A stretch of DNA of 64,000 nucleotides, from NCBI RefSeq assembly GCF_012922555.1, contig NZ_WIPK01000001.1, forward strand, positions 62,001-126,000, read 5' to 3'. Positions 8,047 to 16,760 of this stretch are shown piece after piece (the stretch's first letter is position 1; every line of letters begins with the position of its first letter). The stretch comes from Paraclostridium dentum. GTDB taxonomy: Bacteria; Bacillota; Clostridia; Peptostreptococcales; Peptostreptococcaceae. Both the position numbers and the translations under genes were made by a program. A model generated the notes under the pieces. The model had not been told where the DNA came from. It did not search any database and saw only the letters and a list, made by a program, of their open reading frames with translations.

Positions 8047-9546
8047 TTGGAAGCTATAGGTAAAAACTTAGAGTTAGAATATGAGAGAAGTTATAAGTTA
8101 AATCATAGTCAAATACCACTACTAAGCTCACTAAAAGAATATTCAAAAAAAGATATAGCATGTTTTGATGTACCTGGTCATGTAAGACATCAAGGAGTAG
8201 ATATATTAAATAATTATTATGGAGAAGAATTGATGAAAATGGATATAAACTCATCTCCATTAATGGATAATGTATCTAATCCTAAGGGAGTCATAAAAAA
8301 TGCTCAAAAGCTTTTAGCGGATGCTTATGGTTCAGATGATGCTTTTTTTATAACCAATGGAACTACAGGAGCTATACATGCAATGATATTAAGCATCATA
8401 GAGGATAATGATAAATTGCTTCTTCCTAGAAATATACATAAATCAGTTATCAATGCACTAATATTAAGTGGAGGAGAACCTGTATTTATTCAACCGGAGT
8501 TTGATAAAGAACTAGGAATAAGTCTTAATATAAGGGCTAAAGATGTAAAGCATGCACTTGAAACAAATAAGGGGATAAAAGCTTTATTTTTACTTAATCC
8601 AACTTATTATGGAGCATGTAGTGATTTAAGAGAAATTATAGACATATGTCATGAACATAATGTATTAGTTTTAGTAGATGAGGCACATGGAGCTCACTTC
8701 CCGTTTCATGATGATTTACCACCATCAAGTATGAAGCTAGGAGCAGATATGGCGGCGGTTAGCATACATAAAACAGGAGGGGCATTAACTCAAGCTTCAG
8801 CATTACTTTTAAACAACAAAAGTATAGAGTCTAGCAAGGTTCTTCAATGTATAAACATGCTGCAATCAACATCAGCATCATATTTGTTAATGAGTAGCAT
8901 TGATGGGGCTAGATCCAATTTAGTGTCAAATGGGCAGGAACAATTATCGAAAGCTTTAAATCTTTCAAGATACGCTAAAGCTAGGCTCAATAAAGTAAAA
9001 GGTATAAAGGTTGTATCTACGGAATGTTTAAATGACGAAGGAGTAAAGTTTATAGATGAGACAAAACTTTGCATAAATGTTAAAAGATTAAATTTAACAG
9101 GACTTGAAGTTTATGATTTATTATATAAAGAGTTTGCAGTTCAAGCTGAATTAGGAGATTTATATAATATATTAGCTTTAATATCTATAGGTACAGAAAA
9201 AGAAGATGTAGACAAATTAATAAATGCATTAGAAGTTATATCTAAAATATATAAGAAGCCTGATAAGATAAATGATATAGATATAAAGCAGATAAACCCA
9301 ATATTGAAACTAAAACCAAGAGATGCTTTTTATAAAGATAAAGAAATGGTCTTACTTGATGGATGTATTGGAAGAATTTCTGGAGAATCTATAATGGCTT
9401 ATCCACCAGGTATTCCGATAGTAACTCCTGGAGAAATAATTACAAAAGAAATTATAGATTATATAAAGTTGTTAAAAGACAATAATGCATATTTAAGCGA
9501 TATGAAAGACAAAGACTTAAATTATATATTAGTTATAAAAAAATAA
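8047..9546 (+). CDS. speA: Orn/Lys/Arg decarboxylase, probable arginine decarboxylase
   Basis: PLP-dependent fold-type I decarboxylase of the small (about 490-residue) Gram-positive type, 499 residues. TTG start 8047 has GGGAGG six bases before it. The PLP site is clear: NGTTGAIHAM near 104, LVDEAHGAHF with Asp211 and His214, and SIHKTGGALTQAS with the Schiff-base Lys242. A C-terminal family domain follows, with IMAYPPGIPIVTPGE near 454. Arginine is the likely substrate (giving agmatine and CO2) because agmatinase speB lies in the same operon; lysine decarboxylase is the alternative, as sequence alone does not separate them. Confidence 0.88.
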   Translation: MEAIGKNLELEYERSYKLNHSQIPLLSSLKEYSKKDIACFDVPGHVRHQGVDILNNYYGEELMKMDINSSPLMDNVSNPKGVIKNAQKLLADAYGSDDAFFITNGTTGAIHAMILSIIEDNDKLLLPRNIHKSVINALILSGGEPVFIQPEFDKELGISLNIRAKDVKHALETNKGIKALFLLNPTYYGACSDLREIIDICHEHNVLVLVDEAHGAHFPFHDDLPPSSMKLGADMAAVSIHKTGGALTQASALLLNNKSIESSKVLQCINMLQSTSASYLLMSSIDGARSNLVSNGQEQLSKALNLSRYAKARLNKVKGIKVVSTECLNDEGVKFIDETKLCINVKRLNLTGLEVYDLLYKEFAVQAELGDLYNILALISIGTEKEDVDKLINALEVISKIYKKPDKINDIDIKQINPILKLKPRDAFYKDKEMVLLDGCIGRISGESIMAYPPGIPIVTPGEIITKEIIDYIKLLKDNNAYLSDMKDKDLNYILVIKK

Positions 9547-9576
9547 ATTGAAAACTTAATAAGGAGAGTGACGACT

Positions 9577-10002
9577 ATGAAGTTTGAAACTTTAGGAAGA
9601 CATATATTGGTTGAGTACTATAATTGTGATGAGGATATACTTAGAGATCCAAAGCTTATTGAAAAATATATGAATGACTCAGCTTTAAATGCAAAAGCAA
9701 CTATAGTAGATTCAGTATTTCACCACTTTAATCCATGGGGAGTATCGGGAGCTGTAATAATAGCAGAATCTCATTTAACTATACACACATGGCCAGAATA
9801 TGGATATGCAGCTGCAGATTTCTTTACTTGTGGAGATATAGACCCTTGGAAAAGCTTTGAAATGTTAGAAGAATTACTTAAAGCTGAAAGAAGTGAATCA
9901 ACAGAAATACCTAGAGGATTAACATCAAAGATACAAAAATTTGCAAAAAAAGATTTAGGCAATATTACTCATAAGCCACAAGACGAGCAAGAAGCTATAT
10001 AA
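9577..10002 (+). CDS. speD: S-adenosylmethionine decarboxylase proenzyme, class 1B
   Basis: Pyruvoyl enzyme that makes decarboxylated AdoMet, the aminopropyl donor for spermidine. I choose ATG 9577 over an upstream in-frame GTG because AAGGAGAG (9561-9568) is then at normal spacing; this gives 141 residues. The self-cleavage site is [12 protein letters not shown] with Glu64-Ser65, where Ser65 becomes the pyruvoyl group, followed by His70 and Cys85, matching the catalytic set of short bacterial enzymes (63/68/83 in Thermotoga) offset by two. The gene is also called speH in Bacillus. It lies 30 bases after speA. Confidence 0.95.
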   Translation: MKFETLGRHILVEYYNCDEDILRDPKLIEKYMNDSALNAKATIVDSVFHHFNPWGVSGAVIIAESHLTIHTWPEYGYAAADFFTCGDIDPWKSFEMLEELLKAERSESTEIPRGLTSKIQKFAKKDLGNITHKPQDEQEAI

Positions 10003-10030
10003 ATAATAATAACCTAAATAAATATAAATA

Positions 10031-10154
10031 AAAAATAAAAAATTAAATTCAAATTCAATTATAACATATAAATAAAAAGCGGTCAAAAAACTGACGGTTA
10101 AAAATATATATAAATAAAAATAAAAACATATAAAAATAAAAAATTAAATTCAAA
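10031..10154. repeat. 23-bp direct repeat in the speD-speE spacer
   Basis: Copies at 10031-10053 and 10132-10154 are identical over 23 bases (beginning AAAAATAAAAAATTAAATTC) and lie 101 bp apart. The 169-base spacer is almost all A/T apart from a short GTCA/TGAC hairpin near 10082-10095. It is low-complexity, so function is uncertain. Confidence 0.6.
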
Positions 10155-10171
10155 ATTCGGAGGTCTAATTT

Positions 10172-11023
10172 ATGGAACTTTGGTATACAGAAGAGTGGAC
10201 AGACAATGTTCGTTTCTCAATAAAAGTAGATAAACACTTATTTAGCGATCAATCAGATTTTCAAAGGGTTGATGTATTTGAAAGTAAGGAATTTGGAAAG
10301 TTTTTAACTTTAGATGGACTTATGATGGTAAGTTACAAAGACGAATTTATATATCATGATATGATAGTTCACGTTCCTATGGCAACTAATATGAATATAA
10401 AAAATGTATTAGTCATAGGTGGAGGAGATGGAGGTACTGTAAGAGAGTTAACTAGATATCCTCAAATAGAAAAAATTGATATGGTTGAAATAGATAAAAT
10501 GGTAGTGGATGTATCAAGAGAGTATATAGATATATGTGCTTGTAAATTAGATGATCCTAGAGTTAACTTGTATTTTGAAGATGGAGTTGCTTTTGTTAAA
10601 AATTCAAAAGATAAATCATATGATTTAATAATCGTGGATTCAACAGATCCAATAGGACCTGGAGAAGGGTTATTCTCAGTTGACTTTTACAATGATTGTT
10701 ACAGAGTATTAAGTGATGAAGGTATACTTGTAAATCAAAATGAAAGCCCATACTTTGACTTTAATGCTAAAGAAATGAAAAGAGCTAATGAAAAAATAAC
10801 TAATTTATTTCCTATAGCTAAGGTTTACCAAGCTCATATACCTACTTATCCATCAGGACATTGGTTATTTGGTTTTGCATCTAAAAAATATGATCCAATA
10901 AAAGATCAAAACAAAGAAGCTTGGGAAAGTTTAAACTTAAAGACTAAATATTACAATAGCAATATACATACTGGGGCATTTATGTTACCTCAATATGTTG
11001 TGGATATGTTAAATGAAAAATAA
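10172..11023 (+). CDS. speE: spermidine synthase (polyamine aminopropyltransferase)
   Basis: Transfers the aminopropyl group from decarboxylated AdoMet to putrescine. It has 283 residues, the typical length. After an N-terminal beta domain (LWYTEEWTDNVRFSIKV) comes the Rossmann core with VLVIGGGDGGTVREL near 83, the acidic VEIDKMVVDVSREYI near 107, and VDSTDPIGPGEGLFS near 155, which holds the catalytic Asp of the gatekeeper loop. CGGAGG sits just before ATG 10172. It ends 11 bases inside speB, so the two are translationally coupled. Confidence 0.95.
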   Translation: MELWYTEEWTDNVRFSIKVDKHLFSDQSDFQRVDVFESKEFGKFLTLDGLMMVSYKDEFIYHDMIVHVPMATNMNIKNVLVIGGGDGGTVRELTRYPQIEKIDMVEIDKMVVDVSREYIDICACKLDDPRVNLYFEDGVAFVKNSKDKSYDLIIVDSTDPIGPGEGLFSVDFYNDCYRVLSDEGILVNQNESPYFDFNAKEMKRANEKITNLFPIAKVYQAHIPTYPSGHWLFGFASKKYDPIKDQNKEAWESLNLKTKYYNSNIHTGAFMLPQYVVDMLNEK

Positions 11024-11891
11024 ATTTTATAATACACCTACATTTATGAGTATGGATGACTCTTATGAAGAAAGTAAATTAGTTGTATTTGGAGCAGGAT
11101 TTGATGGAACCACTTCAAATAGACCGGGAACTAGATTTGCAGCATCTTCAATGAGACCTGAGTTTTATGGATTAGAAACTTATAGCCCTATACTTGACTT
11201 AGATATGGATGATTATAAGATTTGTGATATTGGAGATTTAGAGCTTAGCATAGGAAATACAGACACAGTTTTAAATGAAATATATGAAGGTACAAAAAGT
11301 ATTATAAAAGATAATAAAGTACCTTTTATGATAGGTGGAGAACATCTAGTAACATTACCTGCATTTAAAGCAGTACATGAAAAATACAATGATTTATATG
11401 TGCTTCACTTTGATGCGCATACAGATTTGAGAGAAGAGTATAATAATAATGAAAATTCACATGCGACAGTTATAAAACGTATATGGGATATTGTCGGAGA
11501 TAATAAAATATTTCAATTTGGAATAAGATCTGGAACTAAAGAAGAGTTTGAATTTGCATTAAAGTATAAGCATACATATATGGAAACTCACACTATAAAT
11601 ACTTTTAAAGAAATAGTAGATAAACTAGAAAATAAAAATATATATTTAACTATTGATTTAGATGTTTTAGATCCATCTATTTTTCCGGGAACTGGGACTC
11701 CAGAACCAGGAGGAGTAACTTATAAAGAGTTTGAGGGGATTTTTAAAATACTAAAAAATTCAAATATAAATTTAGTTGGATTAGATATTGTAGAGCTTAG
11801 TCCAGATTATGATAATACAAATGTTTCTACAGTTACGGCATGTAAAATATTAAGAGAATTAGCACTTATAGTAAGCGATAAGATAAAATAA
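11013..11891 (+). CDS. speB: agmatinase
   Basis: Ureohydrolase that splits agmatine to putrescine and urea, 292 residues. The binuclear Mn site motifs are all present: GGEHLVTLPA near 109, HFDAHTDLREEY near 132, and LTIDLDVLDPSIFPGTGTPEPGG near 214, plus GLDIVELSPDYD near 253. Arginase or formiminoglutamase belong to the same fold, but operon context (arginine decarboxylase, AdoMet decarboxylase, spermidine synthase) favours agmatinase. Its start lies 11 bases inside speE and lacks a strong separate ribosome site, so it relies on coupling. Confidence 0.92.
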   Translation: MKNKFYNTPTFMSMDDSYEESKLVVFGAGFDGTTSNRPGTRFAASSMRPEFYGLETYSPILDLDMDDYKICDIGDLELSIGNTDTVLNEIYEGTKSIIKDNKVPFMIGGEHLVTLPAFKAVHEKYNDLYVLHFDAHTDLREEYNNNENSHATVIKRIWDIVGDNKIFQFGIRSGTKEEFEFALKYKHTYMETHTINTFKEIVDKLENKNIYLTIDLDVLDPSIFPGTGTPEPGGVTYKEFEGIFKILKNSNINLVGLDIVELSPDYDNTNVSTVTACKILRELALIVSDKIK

Positions 11892-11913
11892 GTAAACCTA
11901 GGAGGATAATTAA

Positions 11914-13104
11914 ATGGCAAGACATTTATTTACATCAGAATCAGTTACAGAAGGGCATCCAGATAAAATATGTGATCAAATATCAGATGCAATATTAGAT
12001 GCACTTTTAACAAATGACCCACAAGCTAGGGTTGCTTGTGAAACAACAGTTACAACAGGATTAGTATTAGTTGCAGGAGAAATAAGTACTAACACTTACG
12101 TTGATATACCTAAATTAGTTAGAGAAACAGTTAAAGAAATAGGATATACTAGAGCAAAATTTGGATTTGACGGAGATACTTGTGCAGTTATAACTTCAAT
12201 AGATGAGCAATCAGGAGATATAGCTATGGGAGTTGATGAAGCTTTAGAAAATAGAAGCGGAGAATTAACTGAAGATGAAATAGAAAAAATAGGAGCTGGA
12301 GACCAAGGTATAATGTTTGGTTTTGCATGTAATGAGACAGAGGAATTAATGCCTCTTCCAATATCTCTTGCTCATAAGTTATCAAGAAGATTAACAGAAG
12401 TTAGAAAAAGTGGAGAATTAGAATACTTAAGACCAGATGGAAAAACTCAAGTTACTGTTGAATACGATGGAAATAAAGCAGTTAGAGTTCATACAGTATT
12501 AATATCTACTCAACATAGTGAAGACATAGATAATGAAACTATAAGAAGAGATTTAATAGGAAAAGTTATAAAAGTTGTTATACCAGAAGTACTTTTAGAC
12601 GAAGAAACTAAAATATATATAAATCCAACAGGAAGATTCGTTATAGGAGGACCTCAAGGAGATACAGGTCTTACTGGAAGAAAGATAATAATAGATACTT
12701 ACGGTGGATACTCAAGACATGGAGGAGGAGCTTTCTCAGGAAAAGATCCTACAAAAGTTGATAGATCAGCAGCATATGCTGCAAGATACGTTGCAAAAAA
12801 TATAGTAGCAGCAGGACTTGCAGACAAATGTGAAATAGAGTTAGCTTATGCTATAGGAGTTGCTAGACCATTATCTGTATTCATAGATACATTTGGAACT
12901 GGAAAAGTAAGTGAAGAATTACTTGTTGATTTAGTTAACAAGAACTTTGACTTAAGACCAGGAGCAATAATAAGAGATTTAGACTTAAGAAAGCCTATGT
13001 ACAAAAATGTTGCAGCTTATGGACACTTTGGTAGAACTGATTTAGATTTACCATGGGAAAGAACTAATAAAGCTGAAACTTTAAGAGAACAAGCAAATAT
13101 ATAG
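11914..13104 (+). CDS. metK: S-adenosylmethionine synthetase
   Basis: Makes S-adenosylmethionine from methionine and ATP, 396 residues, full length. Signatures are [17 protein letters not shown] near 14, [12 protein letters not shown] near 127, and [19 protein letters not shown] near 271. AGGAGG lies before ATG 11914, 22 bases after speB, with no terminator between, so it is the last gene of the polyamine operon. That is a sensible coupling because AdoMet is the substrate of SpeD. Its codons are noticeably more optimised than those of its neighbours, as expected for a highly expressed gene. Confidence 0.97.
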   Translation: MARHLFTSESVTEGHPDKICDQISDAILDALLTNDPQARVACETTVTTGLVLVAGEISTNTYVDIPKLVRETVKEIGYTRAKFGFDGDTCAVITSIDEQSGDIAMGVDEALENRSGELTEDEIEKIGAGDQGIMFGFACNETEELMPLPISLAHKLSRRLTEVRKSGELEYLRPDGKTQVTVEYDGNKAVRVHTVLISTQHSEDIDNETIRRDLIGKVIKVVIPEVLLDEETKIYINPTGRFVIGGPQGDTGLTGRKIIIDTYGGYSRHGGGAFSGKDPTKVDRSAAYAARYVAKNIVAAGLADKCEIELAYAIGVARPLSVFIDTFGTGKVSEELLVDLVNKNFDLRPGAIIRDLDLRKPMYKNVAAYGHFGRTDLDLPWERTNKAETLREQANI

Positions 13105-13113
13105 TTAGATAGT

Positions 13114-13204
13114 ATAGCTTGGGACTATATATAACATTTATGCACTAAAGCTAAAAATGCGCAGCTTTAACGTTTCGTCATGTTATATATAGTCCATTCG
13201 CTAT
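13114..13204 (+). ncRNA. conserved 3' UTR structured element, copy 1 (after metK)
   Basis: Outer 16-bp perfect stem GGACTATATATAACAT (13122-13137) pairing with 13180-13195. Inside is a 6-bp stem AAAGCT/AGCTTT with the conserved flanks ACT on its 5' side and AACGTTTCGTC on its 3' side. A further short stem ATAGC/GCTAT lies outside, separated by an asymmetric loop with ATTC on the 3' side. The same loops recur at 22448-22531 and 45147-45245 with different outer stems. Placement is stop codon, 9 bases, element, 14 bases, terminator. The family is not recognised by me. Confidence 0.6.
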
Positions 13205-13218
13205 TTCTATGTGTTATG

Positions 13219-13253
13219 AAAAGGGTATCGATAAATTCGATACCCTTTTTTAT
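13219..13253. terminator. bidirectional terminator between metK and the AraC-type regulator
   Basis: 12-bp stem AAAAGGGTATCG (13219-13230) pairing with CGATACCCTTTT (13238-13249). A-run and T-run on both sides serve both converging transcripts. It abuts the stop codon of the minus-strand regulator. Confidence 0.9.
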
Positions 13254-13957
13254 TGTAGCGTAGTGTGTCTATATTCTTGAGGACTAATTCCATTATACTT
13301 TTTAAATACTGAAGAGTAGTATGTGTGGTTATTATACCCAACAGATAAGGCTATATCTAAAATTGACTCATCATTTTCTAGTAAAAATTCTTTGCTTTTT
13401 TCAACTCTTAATTTATTTAAAAAATTAGAGAATGTATAGCCTGTTTCCTTTTTAAAAATAGAACAGAAATAACTTTTGTTTATATTTAGATGATCACAGA
13501 CTGTATTGAGATTTATATCATTGTAATAATTCCTATGAATATAATCTATACCTTCTTTTACATATACACTAAACTTATGTTTTTTATAGTACTTATTTTT
13601 TATTATAGTTTCTAGAACAGACGAAAAATAATCAGAACATGACAATGGCTTAAATGGAATATCATATTCCTTACACATACTTTCTGATTTAAATGGTCCA
13701 ACTATAAAATATCCTTTTTGGTTAATAAGATTTAACTTAGGGATTATTATAAAATGTATATTCTCACTAGAATTAATTTTAATAGTAGATGAAGAATTTC
13801 TATCTATATTATTTAGGATACCTAAATCATCACATAGTCTAAATAGCTTATCTGAATACCCCTTACTACTTATAAGTTTTAAATTTTTATCTAAAAACTG
13901 AATTGGGATTTCTAATAAATCATAAAAATCACTTAATAAACCTTCTAAACTTTTCAT
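13250..13957 (-). CDS. AraC-family transcriptional regulator
   Basis: Regulator of 235 residues. The C-terminal about 100 residues are a double helix-turn-helix of the AraC/XylS type: first helix pair around LNTVCDHLNINKSYFCSIFKKETG, second around ILDIALSVGYNNHTYYSSVFKKYNGISPQEYR. The N-terminal 130 residues form an unassigned sensor-like domain (LEIPIQFLDKNLKLISSKG), resembling the input domains of PocR/YesN-type regulators only in general layout. GGGAGG precedes the start. It is divergent from the heme/nitrogenase-like operon with only a 156-base spacer, so it is the natural candidate regulator of that operon; a tetrapyrrole or iron signal is an inference. Confidence 0.87.
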   Translation of the reverse strand: MKSLEGLLSDFYDLLEIPIQFLDKNLKLISSKGYSDKLFRLCDDLGILNNIDRNSSSTIKINSSENIHFIIIPKLNLINQKGYFIVGPFKSESMCKEYDIPFKPLSCSDYFSSVLETIIKNKYYKKHKFSVYVKEGIDYIHRNYYNDINLNTVCDHLNINKSYFCSIFKKETGYTFSNFLNKLRVEKSKEFLLENDESILDIALSVGYNNHTYYSSVFKKYNGISPQEYRHTTLQ

Positions 13958-14033
13958 TGATTAACCTCCCTTGAATGCAAATATATTTATAAATTTTGAA
14001 AATATAGTTAAAGAAATAAAATCTTATAGATAA

Positions 14034-14065
14034 TATAATGTAATTGTAAATGATAATTGATATCA
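14034..14065 (+). promoter_or_regulatory. promoter -10 and candidate Fur box of the heme/nitrogenase-like operon
   Basis: TATAAT at 14034-14039 is a good -10; no strong -35 precedes it, which suits an activator-dependent promoter. Just downstream, TGATAATTGATATCA (14051-14065) matches 12 of 14 defined positions of the 7-1-7 Fur box TGATAATNATTATCA, at about +5 relative to the expected start. Both Fur and the divergent AraC-type protein could act here. The match is read by eye. Confidence 0.5.
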
Positions 14066-14113
14066 AATAAAAACAACATATTAATATTATGAAATAAGTT
14101 AAGGAGAATGTCA

Positions 14114-14857
14114 ATGAGGAAAATAGCTATATATGGGAAGGGTGGAATTGGAAAATCTACCACTACTTCAAATTTATCAGCAGCTTTATCTAGTTTAGGA
14201 TATAAAGTTATGCAAATAGGGTGTGATCCTAAAGCAGATTCTACTAAAAATTTAATGAAGGGGAAATTTATTCCAACAGTTTTAGATGTCATGAATACTA
14301 AAGGCGATGGAGTTGAGTTAGAAGATATAGTATTTAAAGGTTATAATGGAGTACTTTGCGTAGAGGCAGGAGGCCCAACTCCTGGGGTTGGATGCGCAGG
14401 AAGGGGTATAATAGCTGCATTTGAGAAGTTAGAAGAGCTTAATGCATTTGAAAAATATAACCCAGACATAGTTATATATGACGTTTTGGGAGATGTTGTA
14501 TGTGGAGGATTTTCAATGCCTATTCGAAATGGGTATGCAGAAGAAGTATATATAGTAACTTCTGGAGAAATGATGTCTATGTATGCAGCAAGTAATATTT
14601 CAACTGCTGTAAATCAATTTAAAAATAGGGGATATGCATCCCTTAAAGGATTAATATTAAATGCTAAAAATGTTGAAGGTGAAATGGATTTAGTTGAAAC
14701 TTTAGCAGATGAAATAAATAGTGAAGTTTTCCATTATATACCTAGAGAAAAAATGGTACAAATATCAGAAAACGATGGAAAAACAGTTATAGAAAAAGAT
14801 AAAAATTGCGATATGGCTAATGTTTATTTGGAATTAGCTAAAAAAGTAATAGGATAA
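14114..14857 (+). CDS. NifH-like ATP-dependent reductase (nitrogenase/DPOR iron protein family)
   Basis: Homodimeric [4Fe-4S] reductase that passes electrons to a NifD/NifK-like partner, with ATP hydrolysis. ATG 14114 is chosen because AAGGAG at 14101-14106 is too close to ATG 14108. It has 247 residues. The P-loop is GKGGIGKST (8-16). Cluster cysteines are Cys94 in GVGCAGRG and Cys130 in [11 protein letters not shown], matching Cys97 and Cys132 of NifH. It is shorter than true NifH (about 275-295) and closer in size to BchL/CfbC-type proteins. First gene of a seven-gene operon with a heme importer, so I infer a tetrapyrrole-related reaction rather than nitrogen fixation; no nifB or other nif gene is in the window. 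Confidence 0.88.
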   Translation: MRKIAIYGKGGIGKSTTTSNLSAALSSLGYKVMQIGCDPKADSTKNLMKGKFIPTVLDVMNTKGDGVELEDIVFKGYNGVLCVEAGGPTPGVGCAGRGIIAAFEKLEELNAFEKYNPDIVIYDVLGDVVCGGFSMPIRNGYAEEVYIVTSGEMMSMYAASNISTAVNQFKNRGYASLKGLILNAKNVEGEMDLVETLADEINSEVFHYIPREKMVQISENDGKTVIEKDKNCDMANVYLELAKKVIG

Positions 14858-14889
14858 AAAATTTGAAAATACATACGGAGGAGAATATT

Positions 14890-15774
14890 ATGAAATTTAG
14901 AAAATTAGCGTCAGTTTTTATGATATCAGCATTATTTTTAACGGGTTGCCAAGCTTCAAGTACAGGGCAATCAAAAGAAGAAGAAAAAGAAAAAGTGAGT
15001 GTAGTAAGTGCTACTGTATCAGCTACTCAAGTATTAGATAAATTAGATGCAGAAGTTCTTGGGGTTCCTACAACAAAGATGGAATTACCACAAAAATATA
15101 AAGATCTACCAAAAGTAGGTCAAGCTATGAGTCCTGATTTAGAAATTGTAGCATCTTTAGAACCAGATTTATTTGTTATGGATAATATGTTTAAGGAAAA
15201 AGTTGAAGAAAGTATGAAGGGGTATGATTTAAACACATTTTTCTTTGACACAAGTACATACACAAGCTTTTTATCTAGTATAGAAAAACTAGGAGCTAAA
15301 ATAGGCGAAGAAAAAGAAGCTACAAAACTTATAAATGAATTAAAAGATGTAGAAAAAGAAGCTAAGGCTAATAAAAAAGGAGAGGCTCCAACAGTAGCAA
15401 TTTTATTTGGTGGAGGAGAAAACTTCATGCTTGCAACAGATACATCTTATCTAGGGGATTTAACTAAAACGTTAGGTGCTAAAAATATAGCTAATAACTT
15501 AGATACTAATGTGAAATCACCATATATACAATTTAGTTTAGAGCAAATACTTGAGCAAAATCCAGATTACATACTAAGATTTGCTCATGGAGAGTTAGAA
15601 CAAACTAAAAAGGCATTTGACCAAGCTTTTGATAAAAACTCAGCATATAAGGAGTTAGATGCAGTTAAGAACAATAAAGTAATAGATTTAGACCCAAGTG
15701 TATTTAATATATCAGCAAACTTACAAGTAAAAGACGCTATAAAGACTCTTGGAGAAATTTTTTACGGTAATTAA
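14890..15774 (+). CDS. isdE: IsdE-like heme-binding ABC transporter lipoprotein
   Basis: Heme receptor anchored outside the membrane, 294 residues. ATG 14890 is chosen for GGAGGAG at 14878-14884 and because it yields a clean lipoprotein signal (LFLTGC, Cys20). The mature part resembles staphylococcal IsdE along its length: ATVSATQVLDKLDAEVLGVPT, LPKVGQAMSPDLEIV, LATDTSYLGDL, PDYILRFAHGE, AVKNNKVIDLD. The two axial heme ligands of IsdE (Met78 and His229) are both conserved, here Met80 and His233. This is my strongest evidence that the operon handles heme. It follows the NifH-like gene by 32 bases. Confidence 0.88.
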   Translation: MKFRKLASVFMISALFLTGCQASSTGQSKEEEKEKVSVVSATVSATQVLDKLDAEVLGVPTTKMELPQKYKDLPKVGQAMSPDLEIVASLEPDLFVMDNMFKEKVEESMKGYDLNTFFFDTSTYTSFLSSIEKLGAKIGEEKEATKLINELKDVEKEAKANKKGEAPTVAILFGGGENFMLATDTSYLGDLTKTLGAKNIANNLDTNVKSPYIQFSLEQILEQNPDYILRFAHGELEQTKKAFDQAFDKNSAYKELDAVKNNKVIDLDPSVFNISANLQVKDAIKTLGEIFYGN

Positions 15775-15776
15775 TT

Positions 15777-16760
15777 ATGAAAATTAATAAAAAATATTTA
15801 ACAATAGGTCTATCACTAGCATCACTACTTATACTCTTAGTGCTATTAACTACTATTGGAAGTGTTAACTTAAGCTTTACAGAGATTATAAATGCACTAA
15901 TTAACAATGATAATAAAATGGTGACTACAATAGTTTATAAAATGAGATTACCGAGAAATATATTAGCAGCATTAGTTGGAGCTAACTTAGCTGTAAGTGG
16001 AGTTCTTTTACAATCAGTTATGAAAAACCCGCTAGCAGACCCTGGAATAACAGGAGTTTCGAGTGGAGCAAGTGTAGCAGCTATTTTTATCCTATTACTT
16101 CTACCAAAATACACGGGAATACTTCCTATTGCTGCATTTATAGGTGGGGCTATAGCTTGCATATTAGTATTTTTAATGGCTTATAAAAATGGATTAAAGC
16201 CAGGAAGGATAGTGCTAGCTGGTGTTGCTATAAACACTATATTAGGAGGTGTAATTTCATATTTATCAACTATGTATAGTGATAGAATACAAAGCGCTAT
16301 GCTTTGGTTAAATGGTAGTTTAGCTACCAAGACTTGGGCAGATGTTGAAATGCTATTTATATATTCAATAGTAGGATTAGTTATATCATTATTTCTTATA
16401 AGAAGTGCAAATGTACTTCAATTAGGGGATGATGCAGCTACTAACTTAGGATTTAATGTTAACTTAACTAGACTATTGATATCAGGAGTAGCTGTATTTT
16501 TGGCAGCTACATCTACAGCGGTAGTTGGAATTATAAGCTTTGTAGGTCTTATAGTTCCTCATATAGCAAGGATGATAATGGGAAGTGATCATAAGTTTAC
16601 CATACCATTTAGTATGATTTTAGGAAGTATAGTTTTATTAGTTGCAGACACATTAGGCAGAACTATTGGAGGCGCTGTAGAAATACCAGTAGGTGTAATA
16701 ATGTCTATAGTTGGAGGACCATTCTTCTTATACTTGCTAAGAAAGAGAGGGAACTTTTAA
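15777..16760 (+). CDS. heme ABC transporter permease (FecCD family)
   Basis: Membrane subunit for the IsdE-like receptor, 327 residues with eight to ten membrane helices. Landmarks are RLPRNILAALVGANLAVSG near 56, NPLADPGITGVSSGASVAA near 83, GIISFVGLIVPHIARMIMGSDH near 250 and EIPVGVIMSIVGGPFFLYLL at the C-terminus. It starts two bases after the lipoprotein stop and ends as TAATG with the ATPase, so the three are tightly coupled. Specificity for heme is inferred from the receptor. Confidence 0.9.
   Translation: MKINKKYLTIGLSLASLLILLVLLTTIGSVNLSFTEIINALINNDNKMVTTIVYKMRLPRNILAALVGANLAVSGVLLQSVMKNPLADPGITGVSSGASVAAIFILLLLPKYTGILPIAAFIGGAIACILVFLMAYKNGLKPGRIVLAGVAINTILGGVISYLSTMYSDRIQSAMLWLNGSLATKTWADVEMLFIYSIVGLVISLFLIRSANVLQLGDDAATNLGFNVNLTRLLISGVAVFLAATSTAVVGIISFVGLIVPHIARMIMGSDHKFTIPFSMILGSIVLLVADTLGRTIGGAVEIPVGVIMSIVGGPFFLYLLRKRGNF

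Noticed and set aside
13114-13204. Hammerhead ribozyme in the 3' UTR element (GACGAAAC on the minus strand)
   Set aside because: The minus strand has a GAAA-like block, but CTGATGA and the three-helix junction are absent in all three copies.
13114-13204. c-di-GMP riboswitch
   Set aside because: The AAAGC stretch recalls the class I motif, but the rest of the consensus is missing and the elements are downstream of genes, not upstream.
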